From Pelagibacterales bacterium SAG-MED15 (GTDB taxonomy: Bacteria; Pseudomonadota; Alphaproteobacteria; Pelagibacterales; Pelagibacteraceae): DNA of 64,000 nt. Shown here piece after piece: positions 35,019-44,414 of this stretch (position 1 is the stretch's first letter; every line of letters starts with the position of its first letter). The stretch is taken from contig JACWDM010000003.1 of NCBI GenBank assembly GCA_014654065.1, forward strand, positions 124,001 through 188,000, in the 5' to 3' direction. Under the pieces are notes generated by a model that saw only the letters and a list, made by a program, of their open reading frames with translations, searched no databases and had not been told where the DNA came from. A program made the translations under genes and the position numbers.

Positions 35019-37161
35019 TTTTAATCAATCTTAAGTGCAGTTGTTTAGGCTGCATTTTTAGTTTAGCTTTACCTCTTCCAGATAAGCTCGGATTATTCAT
35101 AAAGTATTCATGAGCTGAAAAGGAATCGTTCTTACTATATTTAATTTTTTTATAATTACCATCAACATTGAGCTCCCAGCTCTGACTAGTATCAAGATAA
35201 TTTGCTAACATTATTTGATCTAAAATTTGCTCATGAACAGTTTCATTTTCAATTGGCACTAGAAGTTCTACTCTTCTATTTAAATTTCTCGGCATTAAAT
35301 CGGCTGAAGAAATATATACTTTTGCATTTCTATTAGGCATTTTTTTTGTACCATTGCTAAAACAGTAAATTCTAGAATGCTCTAAAAATCTTCCTATGAT
35401 ACTTTTTACAACTATGTTTTCTGATCTATCTTTAACTCCTGGTCTTAAACAACAAACACCCCTTACAAATAAATGAATTTTTACACCAGCATTCGAAGCT
35501 TCATAAAATTTATCAATAATTTCTGGATCTACTAAAGAGTTCATTTTTGCCCAAATAGCTGCAAATTTTCCATTTTTAGAATTTTTAATTTCAGCATCAA
35601 TATTTTCATTTAAGGTTTGCCTCATATTTACTGGCGAAATAGAAATTTTATTTAAATTTTTTGGTTTTGCGTATCCTGTTACATAATTGAAAAACTTTTC
35701 AACATCTGATGCCATTTTCTTATCACAGCTAAATAAAGACAAATCAGTGTAAATTTTAGCATTTACTGGATGATAATTGCCAGTTCCTAAATGAAAATAA
35801 GTTTGTATTTTACCCTGTTCTCTTCTTAAAACTAATGATGATTTTGCATGAGTTTTATATTTAGCAAAACCATAAACAATTTGAACACCTACTTTTTCTA
35901 AACTTCTTGATAGTTGAATATTAGCTTCCTCATCAAATCTAGCTTTAATTTCAATTAAAGCGGTAACTGTTTTTCCGTTCTCTGCGGCTGTTATTAAAGC
36001 TTTAACAATTGGTGAGTCTAGAGTTGTTCTATATAAAGTTTGTTTAATAGCTATAACTTTTTTATCATTTGCTGCTTGGTTTAAAAATTCAATTACTGAG
36101 TCAAATGTTTCAAAAGGATGATGAACAACTAAATCTTTCTTTTTAATAGTTTCAAAAAAATTATCATTATATTCTTTTAATCTTTCAACTTCTCTAGGCG
36201 TAAAATGCTTAAATCTTAATTTTGTATTTTTTACTTTACATATTTGGTCTATATCTTGAATTCCAAGAAGGCCAGCAACATCATAAATATAGTCAGGATT
36301 TATATCTAATTTATTAGTTATAAATCTTACCAATTCGTTATCGCTATTTTCAAGAACCTCTAAACGAACAATATCACCCGTTCTACGTCTTTTTAAAGCC
36401 AATTCAAAAGATCTAACTAAATCTTCTGCTTCCTCTTGAATCTCTACATCGCTGTCTCTTATTACTCTAAAAATCATTTTCTTTTCTAAATCATGATCTG
36501 GAAAAATTTCATTAGCAAAAAAACTTATTACGTCATCTAGAATAACAAACTTCTTATGATTTTTTGAAGACTCTATTTCAATAAATCTAGATAATGCTTT
36601 TGGTATTACAATTATTGTGTTTAAAATTCTTTTTTTATTTTTTTTTCTTAACTTCATTACAATTGCTCTTCCTTGATTGATTATAAATGGAAATGGGTGT
36701 GCAGGATCAATTGCTGATGGTGTTAATAGAGGATAAATTTCTTCTTTAAATGTTTCTAGAAGTTTTTTTTTATCCTTAGTATTTAAACTAACTGGTTTAA
36801 CTAAACTGATATTATATTTTTTTAATTCCATAATCAGTTGAGTAAAAATCTTGTTTTGTTTTTTTAATAAATTTTTAGTTTCAACTACTACCTCATCCAT
36901 TTGTTCTTCAGGTGTCAAACCATCAGAGCTTAGTGAGTCAACTTCTTGTTTTATTTGACTATATAACCCGGCAACACGGACCATAAAAAATTCATCTAGA
37001 TTAGACCCAGCAATTGATAAAAACTTCACTCTTTCATAAAGAGGATTTTCGATATTTTGCGCCTCTAGAAGTACTCTATCGTTAAATTTTAACCAAGAAA
37101 GCTCTCTATTCAGATATTTAGATTTCAGCTCTTCTTTATGTTGATTTTTTAAAGCAGTCAT
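35005..37161 (-). CDS. ppk: Polyphosphate kinase 1
   Basis: Makes polyphosphate from ATP, storing phosphate. I start it at the ATG at 37161 (718 aa, MTALKNQHKEE...), because the longer frame would add 35 hydrophobic residues reading through the divergent sixA start; the true family N-terminus is YLNRELSWLKFNDRVLLEA. Conserved active-site pieces are seen: AIKQTLYRTT, the KTHAKSSLVLRRE His motif, YFHLGTGNYHP, and the second His/Arg-rich region VRGVCCLRPG. Divergent from sixA with 13 bp between starts; followed by ppx. Confidence 0.95.
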   Translation of the reverse strand: MTALKNQHKEELKSKYLNRELSWLKFNDRVLLEAQNIENPLYERVKFLSIAGSNLDEFFMVRVAGLYSQIKQEVDSLSSDGLTPEEQMDEVVVETKNLLKKQNKIFTQLIMELKKYNISLVKPVSLNTKDKKKLLETFKEEIYPLLTPSAIDPAHPFPFIINQGRAIVMKLRKKNKKRILNTIIVIPKALSRFIEIESSKNHKKFVILDDVISFFANEIFPDHDLEKKMIFRVIRDSDVEIQEEAEDLVRSFELALKRRRTGDIVRLEVLENSDNELVRFITNKLDINPDYIYDVAGLLGIQDIDQICKVKNTKLRFKHFTPREVERLKEYNDNFFETIKKKDLVVHHPFETFDSVIEFLNQAANDKKVIAIKQTLYRTTLDSPIVKALITAAENGKTVTALIEIKARFDEEANIQLSRSLEKVGVQIVYGFAKYKTHAKSSLVLRREQGKIQTYFHLGTGNYHPVNAKIYTDLSLFSCDKKMASDVEKFFNYVTGYAKPKNLNKISISPVNMRQTLNENIDAEIKNSKNGKFAAIWAKMNSLVDPEIIDKFYEASNAGVKIHLFVRGVCCLRPGVKDRSENIVVKSIIGRFLEHSRIYCFSNGTKKMPNRNAKVYISSADLMPRNLNRRVELLVPIENETVHEQILDQIMLANYLDTSQSWELNVDGNYKKIKYSKNDSFSAHEYFMNNPSLSGRGKAKLKMQPKQLHLRLIKSGSN

Positions 37162-37174
37162 ATATTTAGATTTT

Positions 37175-37699
37175 ATGTATGAATTATACGTCATGAGACA
37201 CGCAAAATCTAGTTGGGATGATGTAAGTATTAATGATTTTGATAGACCACTTAACAAAAGAGGCAAGAAAAATGCAAAAATGATTTGTGAATTTTTTGTT
37301 AAAAAAAAATTTAAATTTGATTATGCATTAATTTCATCATCAAAAAGAACAAAAAAAACTTTTCAAATTTTGTCCAAGAAAATTAATAAACCAAAAAAAA
37401 TTAATTTTTCAAAAGATTTATATTTAGTTGATGAGAATGCAATTACAAAAAAAATTAAAGAAATATCCAGTGAATATAAATCAATTTTGATTATAAACCA
37501 TGAACCATCAGTGAAAAATTTAGTACGAAATCTTACAAAAAATCATAATACGAATAATTTTAAACTAATGAATTATAAATTCCCTACAGCAGCATTTGCA
37601 AAAATTGAGTTTGATATTGAATCCTGGAATGAAGTTGAGAAAAAAGGAGTATTAAAAGAATTTATAAGGCCCAAAGATCTTCAAGATTCTAAAGAATAA
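37175..37699 (+). CDS. sixA: SixA-type histidine phosphatase
   Basis: 174-aa phosphohistidine phosphatase of the RHG (phosphoglycerate-mutase-like) family. The catalytic motif LYVMRHAKSSWDD is at the N-terminus and the second His in IINHEPSVKNLVRNL near residue 110. E. coli SixA removes phosphate from phosphotransfer histidines; here it stands between ppk and phoB, so an action on a phosphorelay is plausible but unproven. Starts 13 bp from divergent ppk and overlaps phoB convergently by 19 bp. Confidence 0.87.
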   Translation: MYELYVMRHAKSSWDDVSINDFDRPLNKRGKKNAKMICEFFVKKKFKFDYALISSSKRTKKTFQILSKKINKPKKINFSKDLYLVDENAITKKIKEISSEYKSILIINHEPSVKNLVRNLTKNHNTNNFKLMNYKFPTAAFAKIEFDIESWNEVEKKGVLKEFIRPKDLQDSKE

Positions 37700-38364
37700 C
37701 CAGCTGATCTCACTGTTCTAATTAAAGGTTTTGTATTTTGTATGTTAATTGCTTGTCTTAATCTTCTAATATGAACATCTACTGTTCTAGACTCCACATA
37801 TATATCTTCCCCCCAAACATTATTTAGAAGTTGTTCTCTTGAATAAACTCTTTTTGGATTTTTGATAAAAAAATCTAATAGTTTAAATTCAGTTGGACCT
37901 AAACTAATTTCCTTATCTTTTCTATAAACTCTTTTTGTAATCCGATCTATTTTTAAATCAGTAAATTCTACAATGTCTAATGATGATTGAGGCTTAGATC
38001 TTCTCAATAAAGATTTAATTCTAGCATTTAATTCTTTTTGACTAAAAGGTTTAGTTACATAATCATCTGCACCTGTATCAAATGCTTTTAATTTGTCTTC
38101 TTCCTCCCCTTTTGCAGTTAACATAATGACAGGAATATCATTAAACTTATTATCTTTTTTTAAGTTTTTACAAATTTCAACACCAGATAATTCAGGTAGC
38201 ATCCAATCCATTAATATCAAATCTGGCTGTTTTAATTTTATTTGTTTAAGAGCATCTTCACCATTTTCTGAATGACTAACTTTATAACCTTCTTTTTCAA
38301 GATTGTACTTTAACAAACTAACAATTGATGCTTCATCTTCAGCTATAAAAACATGAGCTGACAT
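37681..38364 (-). CDS. phoB: Phosphate-regulon response regulator PhoB
   Basis: 227-aa OmpR/PhoB-type regulator. Receiver domain with the acidic pocket EDE (10-12), phospho-acceptor D53 (LILMDWMLPELSG), and Lys in VTKPFSQKEL; C-terminal winged helix with GPTEFKLLDFF, SREQLLNNVWG and VDVHIRRLRQAI. Last gene of the phoR-pst-phoU-phoB run. It is the expected reader of the heptamer repeats at pstS, at the PlcP-like and diacylglycerol kinase genes, and at the arsenate operon. Confidence 0.95.
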   Translation of the reverse strand: MSAHVFIAEDEASIVSLLKYNLEKEGYKVSHSENGEDALKQIKLKQPDLILMDWMLPELSGVEICKNLKKDNKFNDIPVIMLTAKGEEEDKLKAFDTGADDYVTKPFSQKELNARIKSLLRRSKPQSSLDIVEFTDLKIDRITKRVYRKDKEISLGPTEFKLLDFFIKNPKRVYSREQLLNNVWGEDIYVESRTVDVHIRRLRQAINIQNTKPLIRTVRSAGYSLES

Positions 38365-38367
38365 AAA

Positions 38368-39075
38368 TCATTTTTCTCCAGTTACAATTGGCTCGGTGCC
38401 CTTAGGTCTGTCACCTTCTAAATATTCACCTTTAACTAAATAAAAAATTTGTTCTGCAACATTTGTAGTATGATCACCAATACGCTCAATATTTTTGGTC
38501 ACAAACAACAAGTGAGTTCCATCCTCTAAATTTTTTTCATTTTCTTTAAGATATTTTATAACTTCTTGCATACATAGATTTGTTAGATCATCTATTTGCT
38601 CATCACCTTCCCAAACATTTACTGCCATTGGCGCAGATCTTTCTAGATAAGCGTCTAATGTTGATTTTAATTGTTTTTGAACATTGGTAGATACTCTATT
38701 TAATGCATCTACCAAATTCTTTGGAAGATTTTCATTAAGCAAAAGTGTTCTCTTGGATATATTTTTTGCTAAATCACCTATTCTTTCTAAATCTGAAGAC
38801 ATTTTCAAAGCCGTTACTGTCTCTCTTAAATCAATTGCCATAGGTTGTCTTAAAGCAATTAAATTTACAACTTGTTGTTCAATCAAGGTTTCATATTTAT
38901 CTATTTTTTCATCATCTTGAATTACATTTTCTGCAATATCACTATTTCTTGTGGTTATGGCTTGAATTGCTTTACCTAAAGCATCCTCACATGAACTTCC
39001 CATCTTAATGATATTAGCATTCAGATTTTTTAGTTCTTCTTCGTAAGATTTAACTGTATGTGGTGCTTCAGACAT
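38368..39075 (-). CDS. phoU: Phosphate transport regulator PhoU
   Basis: 235 aa, two PhoU three-helix bundles, each with a metal-binding E/DxxxD motif (DLERIGDLAKNI near residue 95, and KNIERIGDHTTNVAEQIFYLVKGE near 190). Signals phosphate sufficiency from the Pst transporter to PhoR. Its ATG overlaps the pstB stop by one base (TAATG), and phoB follows after 3 bp. Confidence 0.96.
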   Translation of the reverse strand: MSEAPHTVKSYEEELKNLNANIIKMGSSCEDALGKAIQAITTRNSDIAENVIQDDEKIDKYETLIEQQVVNLIALRQPMAIDLRETVTALKMSSDLERIGDLAKNISKRTLLLNENLPKNLVDALNRVSTNVQKQLKSTLDAYLERSAPMAVNVWEGDEQIDDLTNLCMQEVIKYLKENEKNLEDGTHLLFVTKNIERIGDHTTNVAEQIFYLVKGEYLEGDRPKGTEPIVTGEK

Positions 39076-39830
39076 TATCCAAACCTCCCTGTTATATAAT
39101 CCTGGGTTTTTTTATTATCAGGATTCTTAAATATTTTATCAGTAGATCCATGTTCTATCAATTGTCCTAAATGAAAAAAACCTGTATTTTGGGATACACG
39201 TGCCGCTTGAGCCATAGAATGAGTTACAATTATTATTGTGTGCTCTTTTTTTAACTCATCAATCAATTCTTCAATTTGTGCTGTTGCTATAGGATCTAAT
39301 GCTGAACAAGGCTCATCCATTAATATAACTTCAGGTCTTACAGAAATTGCTCTAGCAATACAAAGTCTTTGCTGTTGCCCTCCAGATAATCCAGTTCCAG
39401 GTTCATGCAACCTATCTTTTACCTCTTCCCATAGTGCAGCTTTTTTTAAGCTAGTTTCAACAATTTCATCCATTTCTTGTTTTGATTGAGCTATGCCATG
39501 AATTGTTGGACCGTAAGATACATTTTCATATAAAGTTTTTGGGAAAGGATTAGGTTTTTGAAAAACCATACCAATTTTTTCTCTTAGTCTTACTACATCA
39601 CAACCTTTATCATTGATATTAAAGTCATTAATTAAAATTTCTCCTTTAACACTGCAGATATCAATTACATCATTCATTCTATTAAGACATCTTAGGAAAG
39701 TTGATTTACCACAACCAGATGGACCAATTAATGCCGTTACTTGATTTTCCTCAATATCTAAACTTATATTAAAGAGTGCTTGTTTTTTTCCGTAAAAAAC
39801 ATCAACATCTTTTGCTTTAATCTTTATCAT
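39075..39830 (-). CDS. pstB: Phosphate ABC transporter ATP-binding protein PstB
   Basis: ATPase of the high-affinity phosphate importer. Start set at the ATG at 39830 (251 aa, [14 protein letters not shown]...): GGAG lies 5 nt upstream and pstA's stop is one base away; a frame seven codons longer exists. Walker [10 protein letters not shown], signature LSGGQQQR, Walker [14 protein letters not shown]. The [13 protein letters not shown] stretch is typical of PstB. Confidence 0.97.
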   Translation of the reverse strand: MIKIKAKDVDVFYGKKQALFNISLDIEENQVTALIGPSGCGKSTFLRCLNRMNDVIDICSVKGEILINDFNINDKGCDVVRLREKIGMVFQKPNPFPKTLYENVSYGPTIHGIAQSKQEMDEIVETSLKKAALWEEVKDRLHEPGTGLSGGQQQRLCIARAISVRPEVILMDEPCSALDPIATAQIEELIDELKKEHTIIIVTHSMAQAARVSQNTGFFHLGQLIEHGSTDKIFKNPDNKKTQDYITGRFG

Positions 39831-39831
39831 T

Positions 39832-41100
39832 TTAACTCCATTTTTTTTCAAATTTATGTCTAATTATTTGGGCAAATAAATTCATTGTTATTAAAAAACC
39901 AAGTAAGACCATTATACATGCCGAGACTTTTTCTACAAATCCTCTTTCAGCACTTTCAGCCCAAATATAAATTTGAACTGGTAAACTTGCAGCAGGATCC
40001 ATAGGTGATCCAGGTATCGTGTTAACAAAAGCAACCATTCCAATTAAAATGAGGGGTGCAGTTTCTCCTAAAGCTTGAGCTAAACCAATTATTGTTCCTG
40101 ATAACGTGCCAGGCATTGAAAGAGGAACAGTATGATGCATTGTGGTTTGCATTCGACTTGCTCCCATAGCAAGTGCTGCCTCTCTTATACTTGGCGGAAC
40201 TGCTTTTAAAGATGCTCTGGCAGCTATGATTATTGTTGGTAAGGTCATTAAGGACAAAGTGATACCTCCAACTAATGGGGTAGACCTTGGTAGTTGAAAT
40301 ATAGCCAATAAAACTCCTAACCCTAATAGACCAAAAACTATAGATGGAACTGCTGCTAAGTTATTTATATTTACTTCAATAAAATCAGTAAATCTATTTT
40401 TAGGGGCAAATTCTTCAAGATAGATTGCTGCTAGAACCGCTACAGGAAAAGCTATCATTAAACAAACAAGTATAGAAAAAATTGAGCCCATAAATGAACT
40501 TGCTATTCCAGCTAGCTCTGCTTCTCTTGAGTCGGCATTTGTAAAAAAACTAATATTAAATTTACTTTCAACCTTACCATTTGCAACAAGTTGATCAAAA
40601 ATTTTTAATTGATAATCGCTTACTCTTCTTTGATCTTCAGGTAAATCTCTTGGATAATTTCCTTTAAAAACTTGATCTAGATCATCTGAAGCAGTTAAAT
40701 AAACCTCTTTTGTTTTTCCTATTAAACTAGGGTCATTTAAAAGTTCATTTTTAATTTCTTTTTCAAAGAAATAAGACACCATTCTCTTCAATTCATTTTC
40801 TTGATCCTCATTGGCGTTTGGATCTAAATCAGCCATTGATTTTAATGCTATATCGTAATAATCAGCGTCTTGTATGTCCTCTTTAGAAGGATTTTGTTCT
40901 AACATCATTAATTCAGCATCAAAAGTTACCGGAACAATAAGCCAAGTTTTTTGAAAAGCTGAATAGCCAGTTGAAAAAATTTTGAAAATAAAAATTGTTA
41001 AAAATAAAAGTGCCATAAAAATTGCACTTTGACCGTATAAGCGAAATCTCTGCTCAGCCTTGTATCTTTTATTTAATAATTGTTCTTTATTTTTATTCAT
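39832..41100 (-). CDS. pstA: Phosphate ABC transporter permease PstA
   Basis: 422 aa from the ATG at 41100, preceded by AGAGAG; the frame extends eight codons upstream. Longer than E. coli PstA (296 aa): an N-terminal helix and a roughly 130-residue soluble, acidic domain ([22 protein letters not shown] region) precede the standard six-helix permease core with the [20 protein letters not shown] coupling motif. Alphaproteobacterial PstA commonly has this kind of extension. Overlaps pstC by 8 bp. Confidence 0.94.
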   Translation of the reverse strand: MNKNKEQLLNKRYKAEQRFRLYGQSAIFMALLFLTIFIFKIFSTGYSAFQKTWLIVPVTFDAELMMLEQNPSKEDIQDADYYDIALKSMADLDPNANEDQENELKRMVSYFFEKEIKNELLNDPSLIGKTKEVYLTASDDLDQVFKGNYPRDLPEDQRRVSDYQLKIFDQLVANGKVESKFNISFFTNADSREAELAGIASSFMGSIFSILVCLMIAFPVAVLAAIYLEEFAPKNRFTDFIEVNINNLAAVPSIVFGLLGLGVLLAIFQLPRSTPLVGGITLSLMTLPTIIIAARASLKAVPPSIREAALAMGASRMQTTMHHTVPLSMPGTLSGTIIGLAQALGETAPLILIGMVAFVNTIPGSPMDPAASLPVQIYIWAESAERGFVEKVSACIMVLLGFLITMNLFAQIIRHKFEKKWS

Positions 41101-42478
41101 ATTTCTCTCTATATTTTTTAACAACTCTTAAGGCCACAATGTTTAAACAAAGCGTTACTAAAAATAATGACATACCTAAAGCAAAAGCAGCTTGCGTTTT
41201 TGGGTCACCAAAAGCTTGGTCACCAATTAGAATAACTACAATTTGAGCTGTAATTGTTGAAGTAGATTCTAATGGATTTAAAGTTAAATTAGCAGCCAAA
41301 CCAGAGGCCATAACAACTATCATTGTTTCTCCAATAGCTCTTGAAACACCAAGTAAAATAGATCCAACTATCCCCGGCAATGCCGCGGGAAAAATAACTC
41401 TCTTGATTGTTTCTGATTTAGTTGCTCCCATAGCATAACTTCCATCTCTTAAACTTTGAGGTACACTTGTAATTACATCGTCACTTAAACTTGAAATAAA
41501 TGGTATGATCATAATGCCCATTACCCCTCCTGCTGCTAAAGCACTTTCAGCTGAAACTTCAAGACCCATAGAGGTTCCTAATTCTTTTAAAAAAGGGCCA
41601 ACAGTTAGGGCAGCAAAAAAACCATAAACAACAGTTGGTATACCAGCTAAAATTTCAATTAAAGGTTTTGCGTATTGTCTAACTTTATATGATGCATATT
41701 CAGCTAAATAAATTCCACTCATTAATCCAATCGGGATAGCAACGCACATAGCAATAAATGCAATAAAAAAAGTACCTGCAAAAATAGGGACTGCTCCAAA
41801 AGTATCGGAATACATTGTCGGATCTAAAGCCTCAGAAGAATCTCTAACAAAAGCTTTTGCTGGATACCAGTGAGTTCCAAAGACAAAATCAAATAATGGA
41901 ATTACTTTAAAAAAATCTATAGTTTGAAATATAAGTGAGAAAACTATTCCAACAGTAGTTAATATTGCAGCTAAAGAAGCTGTAAATAAAACTGCGTTCA
42001 AAAATTTTTCAACTGGTTCTCTTGTTCTAGAATTAGATGAAATTCTTTTATACGCATAAGCAACTGAAGCAATAATTATAGATAATACTATAACAACTTT
42101 TGAACTTTGAGCTATTGATCGAAGACTTAAATATTTTTCAGCTGAAGCTTCAATAAAAGGTGTAATTTCTCCAGTGAATTGCCCTCGAGACAATGCTTTT
42201 GTTTTTTCGTATATTAAATTTAATTCATCATCAAGATAACCTTGATTTGAATAATCATTTAAGACTAATAATTTTACAATTGTGGGCTCAAAAATTGCCC
42301 ATAATGAAAAAATTATAAAGGCTGGTATTGCACACCAGATTGCAAGATAATAACCATAAAATTGTGGTAATGCAGTTAATCTTTTTTTTGTAGATTGAAT
42401 TGTATATGCTTTTTTGCGTCCAAAATAATAGCTTGTGAAACCTAAAAGAACAATAAATGTAAATAATATTAAGTTCAC
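41093..42478 (-). CDS. pstC: Phosphate ABC transporter permease PstC
   Basis: 461 aa against about 320 in E. coli. Extra N-terminal helices at about residues 1-15 and 45-65 and a periplasmic stretch precede the core. The permease loop DGSYAMGATKSETIKRVIFP identifies the family. It follows pstS after a 91-bp gap that holds a hairpin, so its expression is probably lower than that of the binding protein. Confidence 0.95.
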   Translation of the reverse strand: MNLILFTFIVLLGFTSYYFGRKKAYTIQSTKKRLTALPQFYGYYLAIWCAIPAFIIFSLWAIFEPTIVKLLVLNDYSNQGYLDDELNLIYEKTKALSRGQFTGEITPFIEASAEKYLSLRSIAQSSKVVIVLSIIIASVAYAYKRISSNSRTREPVEKFLNAVLFTASLAAILTTVGIVFSLIFQTIDFFKVIPLFDFVFGTHWYPAKAFVRDSSEALDPTMYSDTFGAVPIFAGTFFIAFIAMCVAIPIGLMSGIYLAEYASYKVRQYAKPLIEILAGIPTVVYGFFAALTVGPFLKELGTSMGLEVSAESALAAGGVMGIMIIPFISSLSDDVITSVPQSLRDGSYAMGATKSETIKRVIFPAALPGIVGSILLGVSRAIGETMIVVMASGLAANLTLNPLESTSTITAQIVVILIGDQAFGDPKTQAAFALGMSLFLVTLCLNIVALRVVKKYREKYE

Positions 42479-42513
42479 AGAATCTCCTTAAATGAGGACT
42501 TTACTCTTAATTT

Positions 42514-42545
42514 AAAAAAAAGGGGTCTAAAAAGACCCCCTTTTT
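42514..42545 (-). terminator. Intercistronic hairpin between pstS and pstC
   Basis: GGGGTCT (42522-42528), loop AAAA, AGACCCC (42533-42539), with flanking A-run and T-run (one bulged C at 42540). It lies between the pstS stop and the pstC start. On the minus strand it has the form of an intrinsic terminator, probably partial read-through, so that pstS is made in excess over pstCAB. Confidence 0.75.
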
Positions 42546-42569
42546 AATCATTTGTTAACAGAGGAATAA

Positions 42570-43601
42570 TTAATTACCCATAGCAACTAGTTTGGTAGCA
42601 TTAGTTCTAGTTGTTTTATACAACTTAGAGTCTAATGGCACTAAACCAATGTCTGCTAGGTAACCACCTTTTCCAATAGCTTTCTTCGTTGTGAATTCTT
42701 TCACAAACTCATGTAAGCCTGGAATTACTCCAACGTGAGCTTTTTTCACGTAGAAGAATAAAGGTCTAGCAACAGCATAACTGTAGTCTTGAATAGACTT
42801 CAATGATGGTTGTCCACCATCAATACTTGCTGCTTGCAATTTATCTTTTGCAGCTAAGAAATAACTGAAACCAAAGAAACCAAACATATCTTTATCTTGA
42901 GTTAACTTTTGGATGATTAAACTATCATTTTCTCCAACTTCAATAGCAGCACCATCTTCTCTGTAAAGTTTTTGAGGTTTTTTGTATTTTTTATTTCCAG
43001 CTTCAAAACCAGCTTTATAAAGAGCTTTAGCTTCTTTAGTCATACCTTTTTTCATAACTAAAGAATTCCAAGCATCTCTAGTTCCTGATGTTCCTGGTGG
43101 GATCATCACTGAAATTTTTTGTTTTGGTAAGCTAGGGTCAATTTGGTCCCAAGTTTTATAAATATTTGGAACTAATTTACCGTCAACAACTGTATGAGCA
43201 GCTAGTGCTAAATACAAATGTTCTTTAGTAAAGTTTACTGGTTTTGCATCTTTGCTGTAAGCTAATGTAATACCATCGTTACCAATTACGATCTCAACGA
43301 TTTCATTTACACCATTTTTCTTACAAAGAGCTTTTTCTTTATCTTTCATAGCTCTTGATGCATTTGTAATATCAGGATGTTGTTCACCTACACCAGCACA
43401 GAATAGTTTAGCTCCACCACCAGTACCAGTAGATTCGATTACAGGAGTTTTAAATCCTGAACCACCAAATCTTTCAGCAACAACTGTTGCGTAAGGGAAT
43501 ACCGTAGAAGAACCAACTATCTTAATTTGATCTCTTGCTTGAGCAACAGTTGCTATTGATAAAGCAACTAATGAAGCAATTACTATAGTTAGTTTTTTCA
43601 T
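42570..43601 (-). CDS. pstS: Phosphate-binding protein PstS
   Basis: Periplasmic phosphate receptor of the Pst importer. 343 aa. Signal peptide residues 1-22 (cleavage after AQA), then IKIVGSSTVFPYATVVAERF with the SSTVFP anion-binding loop, and the GTSGTRDAW loop near residue 168. Codon use is visibly more GC-containing than neighbours, consistent with high expression. Upstream lies a three-repeat Pho box; downstream a hairpin. Confidence 0.95.
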   Translation of the reverse strand: MKKLTIVIASLVALSIATVAQARDQIKIVGSSTVFPYATVVAERFGGSGFKTPVIESTGTGGGAKLFCAGVGEQHPDITNASRAMKDKEKALCKKNGVNEIVEIVIGNDGITLAYSKDAKPVNFTKEHLYLALAAHTVVDGKLVPNIYKTWDQIDPSLPKQKISVMIPPGTSGTRDAWNSLVMKKGMTKEAKALYKAGFEAGNKKYKKPQKLYREDGAAIEVGENDSLIIQKLTQDKDMFGFFGFSYFLAAKDKLQAASIDGGQPSLKSIQDYSYAVARPLFFYVKKAHVGVIPGLHEFVKEFTTKKAIGKGGYLADIGLVPLDSKLYKTTRTNATKLVAMGN

Positions 43602-43670
43602 TATCTTTAATCCTTTCTTTATTTTTTAATTAAAAGATTGCTGACTCGTATAAATTTATTGAATCTTTAA

Positions 43671-43699
43671 TATTACAGAATTGTTACACTTTTGTTAAA
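43671..43699 (-). promoter_or_regulatory. Predicted three-repeat Pho box upstream of pstS
   Basis: Minus-strand heptamers TTTAACA (43699-43693), TGTAACA (43688-43682), TGTAATA (43677-43671) at exact 11-bp steps with 4-bp spacers. A -10 candidate TTATAC lies at 43653-43648. The array is 69 bp upstream of the pstS ATG. The alternative reading, a TTAACA-N17-TAATAT promoter with TGTAACA inside the spacer, does not exclude PhoB binding. Confidence 0.7.
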
Positions 43700-43710
43700 A
43701 AGATAACTTT

Positions 43711-44319
43711 TTAGTTGTATTTCATTGAGAATATAATCTCTTCATTTTCTGTTTCTAAACCACCTTTACAAGAAACAGGGTTAACTTTATCTTTGAAGGC
43801 AAGTTCAGTTGTAGGTCTCAAAATAACTTCAAGTTTTACTAAATTAACTAATTCTTCTAAAACGCTTTGATCGTATCGCCACCTTGGCCAAGTACTTGGG
43901 GTAGAAAAAACAGATGTTAAATAGCTGGTTGCCATAGTAAACCTATAATTACTTAAATTTTCGTTTCTCAACAAATGATCTCTAACAGAATTAAATATAT
44001 TTCTACATCTAAATGAGTCTGACATGTAATTCTCTTTTTTTAAATTCTCATTTACTGGGATTGAAATAATTAAATCTACTGTATTTTTCCAATAAGAACT
44101 GACAACATCCATATATATATCTTCATAGGGCACATCTTTATGTTTTTTTATAGCAGGATAAGAACTCTTTAAGTCCTCTTCTAATCTAAAGATACCTATG
44201 TCAAAAACTGTTAATTGTTGAGTACGTAAAAGAGTAGAAATATCTTTTGAATATCCGCTAGTTGTTAAGAATAAGATTAGATAAAAAAATATTAAAATAC
44301 TTTTAATTATTTTAATCAT
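43711..44319 (-). CDS. Exported protein of unknown function between phoR and pstS
   Basis: 202 aa. A signal peptide (residues 1-24, hydrophobic IIKSILIFFYLILFL, cleavage near GYS-KD) predicts periplasmic location. The mature part is polar with two Cys (near C104 and C190) that could form a disulfide. Segments such as QQLTVFDIGIFRLEEDL and RPTTELAFKDKVNPVSCKGG have no family I recognise. It sits in the pho run, 95 bp after phoR and 109 bp before pstS; the pstS Pho box lies right after its stop codon. A phosphate-linked role is inferred from position only. Confidence 0.78.
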   Translation of the reverse strand: MIKIIKSILIFFYLILFLTTSGYSKDISTLLRTQQLTVFDIGIFRLEEDLKSSYPAIKKHKDVPYEDIYMDVVSSYWKNTVDLIISIPVNENLKKENYMSDSFRCRNIFNSVRDHLLRNENLSNYRFTMATSYLTSVFSTPSTWPRWRYDQSVLEELVNLVKLEVILRPTTELAFKDKVNPVSCKGGLETENEEIIFSMKYN

Positions 44320-44414
44320 AATTAAATTTTAGATAAAATTTACCTACGTATCAATTAAAGAAATGTTAAAATTTTCTCAAATAAAGGTTATAAAATGGAG
44401 TTTTTTTTTAATTT

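Noticed and set aside
35005..37266. Longer ppk frame starting at 37266
   Set aside because: The added 35 residues read through the divergent sixA start and have no match to the family N-terminus; ATG at 37161 is preferred.
41093..42478. Long PstC and PstA N-terminal regions looked like fusions
   Set aside because: Extended PstC/PstA proteins are ordinary in alphaproteobacteria, and the frames are continuous.
44353..44370. TTTAACA-N4-TTTAATT upstream of the unknown exported protein
   Set aside because: Only one heptamer matches; the second fits four of seven positions, which is expected by chance here.
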